Assembly: GCA_043806645.1 (NCBI GenBank)
Contig: JAZDGX010000051.1
Location: forward strand, 1-18,489
DNA: 18,489 nucleotides
Origin: JAZDGX01 sp043806645
GTDB taxonomy: Bacteria; Eisenbacteria; RBG-16-71-46; CAIMUX01; WJJG01
Reading direction: 5' to 3'
Shown here: piece after piece, positions 13,678 through 18,489 of the stretch
Position numbering within the stretch: the stretch's first letter is position 1
Layout of the letters: each line of letters starts with the position of its first letter
Notes under the pieces: generated by a model
Database searches by the model: none
Told to the model about the DNA's origin: nothing
Seen by the model: only the letters and a program-made list of their open reading frames with translations
Made by a program: the position numbers and the translations under genes

Positions 13678-14634
13678 ATGAGCGAGATCACGCGGGTTTG
13701 GATCGTAGGCGGCGGCGCCGTCGGTTCGGTGCTGGCGGCCCTGCTGACGCGCGCGGTCGCGGGGCGCGGGCCGGCGGATGGGCGATGGGCGGCCGTGACG
13801 CTGATCGGAACGCGTGAACACTGGCGGGCGGTGCGCGAAGATGGGCTGGCCTTCGACAGCGGGCTGCCCCCCGGCACGCGGGTGCCGCTCGCGACCGCGG
13901 ATCCGGAAGCCGCACCGATCTTCGGTCGCGAAGATTTGGTCGTGCTCGCCGGCAAGCTTCCGCAGTTGGCCGAGGCGGCGGGCTGGCTGCGCGGCCGTTT
14001 GCGGGCGGAAGCCCATCTGCTGTCGCTTCAGAACGGGCTGGGCATCGACGAGCGGGTGACCGCGCTGCTCGGCCATGCGACCGAGCGAGGCCTGGTCTAT
14101 TTCGGGGCCCACGTGCCCGCGCCCGGGCGCGTACGATATTTCCCGGGCCGGATACGCTTCCGTGCCGGGCCGGCCGCCGCCCGTTTGAGCGAGCTTCTGG
14201 GAGACGAGGTGGCCTGCGAAATCGCTCCGGACTTCCGGGCCGCCGAGTGGGAGAAGCTCGCCGTCAACTGCCTGGCCAATCCACTGGCCGCCATCCTCGG
14301 CACGCGCAACGACGCGCTCGGGGATGCGCGGCTCGATCCGGTCAAGGAAGCGATCCTCGCGGAGGTGCGTGCGGCGGCGCAGAGCGAGGGCGTGCGCCTG
14401 ACGCTGACGGTCGCGCACTTCAACGCCTACATCACGGGCGCGACCGGGGGCAACATCCCATCGCTGGCGATCGACCTTGCCCGCGGGCGGACGACGGAGA
14501 TCGATTTCCTGAACGGGGCCGTGGTGCGGATCGGCCGCGAGCGCGGCCTGGCGGTCGGCGTCAATGCTTCCATCTCGGCGATGATCGAGTTTCTGACGCG
14601 GCGCGCGCAGCGACAAGCGCCGACCGGACCGTAA
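13678..14634 (+). CDS. panE: 2-dehydropantoate 2-reductase (ketopantoate reductase)
   Basis: 318 residues, ApbA/PanE family. It reduces ketopantoate to pantoate with NADPH on the way to pantothenate and CoA (cytoplasm). The N-terminal Rossmann domain shows VWIVGGGAVGSVLAA at 7-21 (GxGxxG type). GKLPQ at 92-96 holds the first-domain lysine (K93), and LQNGLG at 117-122 the conserved asparagine (N119). The C-terminal helical domain has WEKLAVNCLANPLAAILGT at 191-209 with the catalytic lysine K193 and nearby asparagines, and RGRTTEIDFLNGAVV at 269-283 with the substrate-binding glutamate (E274). Length and motif order fit the family (about 290-320). Family members often act on other 2-ketoacids, and no other pantothenate gene is nearby, so the exact substrate is likely rather than certain. 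It is convergent with the TPR gene. Confidence 0.88.
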   Translation: MSEITRVWIVGGGAVGSVLAALLTRAVAGRGPADGRWAAVTLIGTREHWRAVREDGLAFDSGLPPGTRVPLATADPEAAPIFGREDLVVLAGKLPQLAEAAGWLRGRLRAEAHLLSLQNGLGIDERVTALLGHATERGLVYFGAHVPAPGRVRYFPGRIRFRAGPAAARLSELLGDEVACEIAPDFRAAEWEKLAVNCLANPLAAILGTRNDALGDARLDPVKEAILAEVRAAAQSEGVRLTLTVAHFNAYITGATGGNIPSLAIDLARGRTTEIDFLNGAVVRIGRERGLAVGVNASISAMIEFLTRRAQRQAPTGP

Positions 14635-14647
14635 GCACCGCCCGGCC

Positions 14648-14663
14648 CCGGCGCAGGCGCCGG
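14648..14663. terminator. GC-rich hairpin between convergent panE and TPR genes
   Basis: CCGGCGCAGGCGCCGG can fold into a six-base-pair stem with a CAGG loop. It sits in the 58-bp gap between two convergent stop codons, where a two-way terminator is expected. No T-run follows on either side, so it would be a weak or factor-assisted terminator. Confidence 0.35.
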
Positions 14664-14692
14664 TCCCACGACGCCGCGGAATCTTCGGAGCC

Positions 14693-16699
14693 TCAGGGAG
14701 CGCCCCCTCCCGCGCGCCCCGCTTGCAGGCCGGCCAGCGCCCGCGGATTCCCGGGCTGGATTCGCAGCGCGGCGTTGAAGGCCCGCGCGGCCTCCGCGGG
14801 ACGGTCGCGGGCGGCAAGGAACTCGCCGTACCCGAGCAGGGCGGGCAGGAAATCGCTCCGCAGGCGCAGTGCTTCCTTGAAGTGCGGCTCGGCCTCGGCG
14901 GGCCGGCCCAGCGCCGCCAGGCTCACGGCCAGATTGCTGTGACCCTCGACAAAAGAGGGCTGGATCGCGAGCGCGCGCCGGAAGTACTCGACCGCCTCGC
15001 CGTAGCGTCCTTGTTGGGCCAGCAGGCCGCCGATGTTCGCGAGCGCGGCATACTGGAGCGGATCGCTGGCGACGGCTGCCTCGAAACTCTCCCGCGCCTC
15101 CGCGATCCGTCCCAGGAACGCGAGCGCGCGCCCACGATTGTTGTGGGCCATGGCGAGGTGGGGATCGAGGTGCACGGCTTGCTCGAGGTGCGCGAAGGCC
15201 TCGTCGAAGCGACCCAGGGTGATCAACGCATCCGCGATGCTGGCATGGATGGAGGCGGCTTCGGGATTGTCGGGCAGGGCCCGTTCGTATTCGGCGATCG
15301 CCTCCTCCAAGCGCCCGGCGCGCGCGAGCGCGCTCGCCAAATTGCCACGGAATTCCGCCCGCTGCGGCTTCAAGCGCACCGCCTGCTCAAACGCGCGAAG
15401 GGCCTCGCCCGGCAGGCCCAACTTCTCGTAGGCCAGCCCGAGATTGCTGTAGAGCAGGGCCGTCCGCGGCGTGTGGTCGATCATGTGGCGGTAGAGCGTG
15501 ACGGTGTCGCGCCATGCTGCGATCTGTGCCCGGGTGGCGGCGAACGAGCCGCCGAGCGCCAGCAGGCACGCGATGCCGGCGATGAGCCGGAGCGCTCCGC
15601 CGCGGTCCGTGCCCCCCGTCTGAAAGGCGCGCTGGAGCCCGCAGACCAGGAGGAGCAGCGGCCCCAGCAGGGGGAGGATGTAGAGATACTTGTCGGAGAG
15701 GATGACCCAGGAATACTGCACGAACCCGAGCGTGGGAGCGAGCCCGGCGAGGAAGATCGCCAGGGTGACCCAACCCGCCTTCGTCCGCCGACGCAGCGCC
15801 AGCGCGCCGGCGGCAAGGAGCGTCAGGACGGCGATGCTGGCCAGTACGGCCGGGTGCGCGAGCGTGAAGGGCTGCGGCGGCGCATAGCTTGGGGAGAGGC
15901 CCGCCGGGAAGAACATCTTCGATAGATAGAAGGCCGGCTTGTAGAAGGCGAGCAGCAATCCCTGAAGCGGCGTGTAGTCCTCGAAGATCCCGATGTCGGC
16001 TGCGCGCTGGTGGGAAAGCAGCGTGATCACCGCTGAGACGGCGGCGAGAAGGATGAAGGGCGCCTTCTCGATCAGGCTGCGCCGGTTGAGTCGGTTGAGC
16101 GGCCAGACATCGAGCAGGATCAGGATGAACGGCAGCGGCAGCACCGTGGGCTTCGAAAGCAGCGCCAGCAGGTAGGTCAACCAGGCGCCCGCGTGGGCGA
16201 GCCATCCGCCGCGCCGGGCCGCTCGGACATAGAGCACGAGGGTGGCCATGGCGAAGAACGCCGCCAGCAGGGTCTTTCGTTCCGCGATCCAGGCGACCGG
16301 TTCGACCGTGAGCGGATGCAGTGCGAACAGCAGGCCGGCGACCAGCGCGGGCAGACGGCGCCCGCAGAGCTGCGTGAGACTCACGATCAGCAGGAGTGTC
16401 GTCAGTATGTGCAAGACGAGCGAGGTCTCGTGGATCGGCCGGAGGTTCTCGGGAGTCGCTCCGCGTCGCGCATCGAGCATCAGCGAGACCATGGTGAGTG
16501 GGATGTAGTAGCCGGGCACGGTCGAGGGGGCAAGTACCTCGCCGAAGAAGCGCTCGGCCGAATGCCAGCCGGGATTGCGCACCAGGGGGTTGTCGGTCAG
16601 GAAATCATGGTCATCGAAGCAGAGCGCGCGGGCCGCGAGGACCGGCCAGTGGGCGGCGGCGACGATGACCACCGCGGCCAGGAGCAGCGCGATCCACAT
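14693..16699 (-). CDS. TMTC-like polytopic membrane protein with C-terminal TPR repeats
   Basis: 668 residues. Residues 1-400 hold about ten hydrophobic segments. After the first helix comes CFDDHDFLTDNPLVRNPGW at 27-45, an acidic first-loop motif (D29-D30) of the kind seen in GT-C glycosyltransferases. ALHPLTVEPVAWIAERKTLL at 126-145, LLSKPTVLPLP at 180-190 and LLDVWPLNRL at 195-204 follow. From about 412 there are seven tetratricopeptide repeats, each near 34 residues (YSNLGLAYEKLGLPGEALRA, and so on to FNAALRIQPG), probably outside the membrane. The layout resembles the TMTC O-mannosyltransferases of animals and a common unstudied bacterial family; lipid-linked sugar transfer to proteins is an inference. 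The ATG at 16699 directly starts the first membrane helix but has a poor ribosome site; a GTG at 16825 is possible. It lies about 210 bp downstream of glgB. Confidence 0.82.
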   Translation of the reverse strand: MWIALLLAAVVIVAAAHWPVLAARALCFDDHDFLTDNPLVRNPGWHSAERFFGEVLAPSTVPGYYIPLTMVSLMLDARRGATPENLRPIHETSLVLHILTTLLLIVSLTQLCGRRLPALVAGLLFALHPLTVEPVAWIAERKTLLAAFFAMATLVLYVRAARRGGWLAHAGAWLTYLLALLSKPTVLPLPFILILLDVWPLNRLNRRSLIEKAPFILLAAVSAVITLLSHQRAADIGIFEDYTPLQGLLLAFYKPAFYLSKMFFPAGLSPSYAPPQPFTLAHPAVLASIAVLTLLAAGALALRRRTKAGWVTLAIFLAGLAPTLGFVQYSWVILSDKYLYILPLLGPLLLLVCGLQRAFQTGGTDRGGALRLIAGIACLLALGGSFAATRAQIAAWRDTVTLYRHMIDHTPRTALLYSNLGLAYEKLGLPGEALRAFEQAVRLKPQRAEFRGNLASALARAGRLEEAIAEYERALPDNPEAASIHASIADALITLGRFDEAFAHLEQAVHLDPHLAMAHNNRGRALAFLGRIAEARESFEAAVASDPLQYAALANIGGLLAQQGRYGEAVEYFRRALAIQPSFVEGHSNLAVSLAALGRPAEAEPHFKEALRLRSDFLPALLGYGEFLAARDRPAEAARAFNAALRIQPGNPRALAGLQAGRAGGGAP

Positions 16700-16834
16700 C
16701 CCCGGGCCCGGGCCGCCGGTCCCCGTCCGGGGGCGTTCCGCCGCGGAGTGGAGCGGGTGCCGGCCGCCGCCGCGGGCCTCGCCCGATGAGGGGCGGGGAG
16801 TCTTGTTCCTGAGTCGCCGATCCACAATGCGGGC

Positions 16835-16840
16835 AGTATA
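16835..16840 (-). promoter_or_regulatory. Candidate -10 box for the TPR gene
   Basis: TATACT on the minus strand, one mismatch from TATAAT, in an otherwise very GC-rich spacer. It is about 135 bases upstream of the ATG at 16699. I see no TTGACA-like box at the right distance, so an activator may be needed. Confidence 0.35.
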
Positions 16841-16867
16841 GGGGAGAGCGGGGCCCGCGGGACAGCG

Positions 16868-16910
16868 TGAAGATTCAGGGTGAAGATTCACCGGGCGGCT
16901 TGAAGATTCA
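16868..16910. repeat. Three copies of the palindromic 10-mer TGAAGATTCA
   Basis: Exact copies of TGAAGATTCA stand at 16868-16877, 16881-16890 and 16901-16910. The 10-mer is an interrupted palindrome, TGAA-NN-TTCA. Start-to-start spacings are 13 and 20 bp. The last copy overlaps the glgB stop codon. All three lie 28-61 bp upstream of the TATACT candidate -10 box of the TPR gene, as activator sites would. Confidence 0.7.
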
Positions 16911-18489
16911 TCGCGCGCGTTCGGGCTTGAAGACCAGAATCCCGAGCGGCGGCAGCGTGATGTCGAGCGCATGGGCCTGGCCGTGGGCGCCGACGGGTAT
17001 GGTCTCGGCGCCGCCCAGATTGCCCTGGCCGCCGCCGCCGTAGAGCGGCGCGTCGCTGTTGAGCGCCTCGCGCCAGATCCCCGGATGGGGTACCCCCAGG
17101 CGATAGTGGTGCCGCGTCACGGGTGTGAAGTTGCATACGCTCACGATCACGCTGCGTTCGTCGCGGCCGCGGCGCAGGAATGAGACGATGCTCTGGCGGC
17201 TGTCGTTGACGTCGATCCACTGGAATCCGGCCGGATCGAAATCGAGCTCGTACAGGGCCGGTTCCCCGCGCAGCAGGGTGTTCAGATCGCGCACCCAGCG
17301 CTGCAATCCGCGGTGCAGCGGCCGCTCGAGCAGGTGCCAATCGAGGCTGCGATCGTGGTCCCATTCGTTCCATTGACCGAATTCGCCGCCCATGAAGAGC
17401 AGCTTGCGGCCCGGATGCGTGAACATGTAGCCGTAGAGCGCGCGCAGGTTGGCGAACTTCTGCCACTCGTCCCCGGGCATCTTGGCCAACAGCGAGCCCT
17501 TACCGTGCACGACCTCGTCATGGGAGAAGGGCAGGATGAAGTTCTCGTGAAAGGCGTAGAGCAGCCCGAAGGTCAGACTGCCGTGATGGAATTGCCGATG
17601 GACCGGGTCCTTGCTCATGTAGAACAGCACGTCGTGCATCCAGCCCATGTTCCATTTCAGGCCGAAGCCGAGCCCCCCCAGATAGGTGGGCCGCGAGACC
17701 ATCGGCCAAGCGGTCGATTCCTCGGCGATCGTGACCGCGTCGGGGTGCTTTTCATAGACGAGCTGATTGAAGCGCTTGAGGAAATCGACGGCGTCCAGAT
17801 TCTCGCGCCCGCCGTGGGGGTTGGGGATCCACTCGCCCTCGCTGCGCGAATAGTCGAGGTAGAGCATCGAGGCGACCGCATCCACGCGCAGGCCGTCGAT
17901 GTGATACTGCTCGAGCCAGAAGAGCGCGTTGGCGAGGAGAAAATTGCGGACCTCGCGGCGGCCGTAGTTGAAGATGAGGCTGCCCCAGTCACGGTGCTCG
18001 CCCTGGCGCGGGTCGGCATGTTCGTAGAGATGGGTGCCGTCGAAATACGCCAGACCGTGGATGTCGCGCGGAAAGTGGGCGGGGACCCAGTCGAGCAGGA
18101 CTCCGATGCCCGCCTGATGCAGATGGTCGACGAAGGCCATGAAGTCGTCCGGGTCGCCGTGGCGGCTGGTCGGCGCGAAGTAGCCGACCGTCTGGTAGCC
18201 CCAGGATCCGTCAAAGGGATGCTCGGTCACCGGCAGCAGCTGGACGTGGGTGAAACCCATCTCGCGCGCGTATTCGGCGAGCCGGACCGCGAGTTCGTGA
18301 TAGGTGAGCCAGCGGTTGTTCTCTGTGGGAACGCGCATCCACGATCCGAGGTGGACCTCGTAGATGCTCATGGGTGCATCGAGCGCCTGGCGCGCGCCGC
18401 GGGCGGCCATCCATGCGCCGTCGCCCCAGGCGTATCCGGACAGCTCCCAGACGCGCGAGGCCGTCTGCGGGCGGATCTCCGCGGCGAAT
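16908..18489 (-). CDS. glgB: 1,4-alpha-glucan branching enzyme, C-terminal part (5' end beyond right edge)
   Basis: The minus strand is open from the window edge to the TGA at 16908-16910, about 526 codons, so only the N-terminal CBM48 region (roughly 200 residues, by family length) is missing. The enzyme makes alpha-1,6 branches in glycogen (cytoplasm, GH13). Near the edge VWELSGYAWGDGAWM is followed by DAPMSIYEVHLGSW, the usual entry to the catalytic barrel. The GH13 residues are present: HFPRD region near the first conserved block, nucleophile Asp in GLRVDAVASMLYLDY, acid/base Glu in TIAEESTAWP, and FSHDEVVHGKGSL with the third carboxylate. The C-terminal beta domain ends in LPPLGILVFKPERAR. 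In-frame methionines inside this part (for example at 18410) are internal, because homology continues upstream. The stop codon overlaps the first of three TGAAGATTCA repeats. No other glycogen gene is in view. Confidence 0.97.
   Translation of the reverse strand, partial: FAAEIRPQTASRVWELSGYAWGDGAWMAARGARQALDAPMSIYEVHLGSWMRVPTENNRWLTYHELAVRLAEYAREMGFTHVQLLPVTEHPFDGSWGYQTVGYFAPTSRHGDPDDFMAFVDHLHQAGIGVLLDWVPAHFPRDIHGLAYFDGTHLYEHADPRQGEHRDWGSLIFNYGRREVRNFLLANALFWLEQYHIDGLRVDAVASMLYLDYSRSEGEWIPNPHGGRENLDAVDFLKRFNQLVYEKHPDAVTIAEESTAWPMVSRPTYLGGLGFGLKWNMGWMHDVLFYMSKDPVHRQFHHGSLTFGLLYAFHENFILPFSHDEVVHGKGSLLAKMPGDEWQKFANLRALYGYMFTHPGRKLLFMGGEFGQWNEWDHDRSLDWHLLERPLHRGLQRWVRDLNTLLRGEPALYELDFDPAGFQWIDVNDSRQSIVSFLRRGRDERSVIVSVCNFTPVTRHHYRLGVPHPGIWREALNSDAPLYGGGGQGNLGGAETIPVGAHGQAHALDITLPPLGILVFKPERAR

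Noticed and set aside
16868..16910. A CRISPR array from the three TGAAGATTCA copies
   Set aside because: Repeats are 10 bp with 3 and 10 bp between them, far too short for CRISPR repeats or spacers, and no cas gene is present.
1..18489. tRNA, rRNA or mobile-element features
   Set aside because: I scanned the non-coding stretches for T-loop-like sequences, rRNA-like blocks, transposase or integrase motifs and flanking inverted repeats, and saw none. A tRNAscan or Rfam run would settle small RNAs.

Overview
The window is a GC-rich (clearly above 60 percent by eye) stretch of bacterial chromosome with ordinary, tightly packed housekeeping and envelope genes on both strands. The gene set suggests a Gram-negative environmental bacterium of the Deltaproteobacteria/Myxococcota, Gemmatimonadota or Candidatus Eisenbacteria kind. 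The clues are exported LamG and parallel beta-helix proteins, a eukaryote-like Ser/Thr kinase, a TMTC-like TPR membrane protein, and a PurS-PurS-PurL fusion with separate PurQ. No rRNA, tRNA or marker gene is present, so the phylum remains a guess.

Layout. At the left edge a minus-strand gene for a secreted LamG-domain protein runs out of the window (1-306). After about 460 bp without a recognisable gene comes a plus-strand pair: a large protein with an unassigned N-terminal module, a Ser/Thr kinase domain and a C-terminal HAD phosphatase domain (768-2792), then an EamA/DMT transporter (2809-3747). Two convergent, translationally coupled minus-strand genes follow: an exported parallel beta-helix protein (5843-4527) and a multi-pass DUF6498-like membrane protein (4530-3799). 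A short divergent promoter region separates them from purL (6046-9186) and purQ (9260-10195), which together give the two-protein FGAM synthase of purine synthesis.

Next, on the minus strand, are gpmI (2,3-bisphosphoglycerate-independent phosphoglycerate mutase, 11927-10212) and a LysA-like PLP decarboxylase (13295-11997). A divergent spacer leads to a plus-strand ketopantoate reductase (13678-14634). The right end holds minus-strand genes for a TMTC-like polytopic TPR protein (16699-14693) and glycogen branching enzyme glgB, truncated by the right edge (18489-16908).

How it works together: purL/purQ, gpmI, the decarboxylase, panE and glgB are central metabolism (purines, glycolysis, amino acid, pantothenate/CoA, glycogen) and do not form one pathway. 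No mobile element, CRISPR array or defence island is visible. The least ordinary items are the kinase-phosphatase fusion with a perfect 18-bp palindrome in its early coding sequence, three copies of a palindromic 10-mer upstream of the TPR gene, and the coupled beta-helix/DUF6498 pair.
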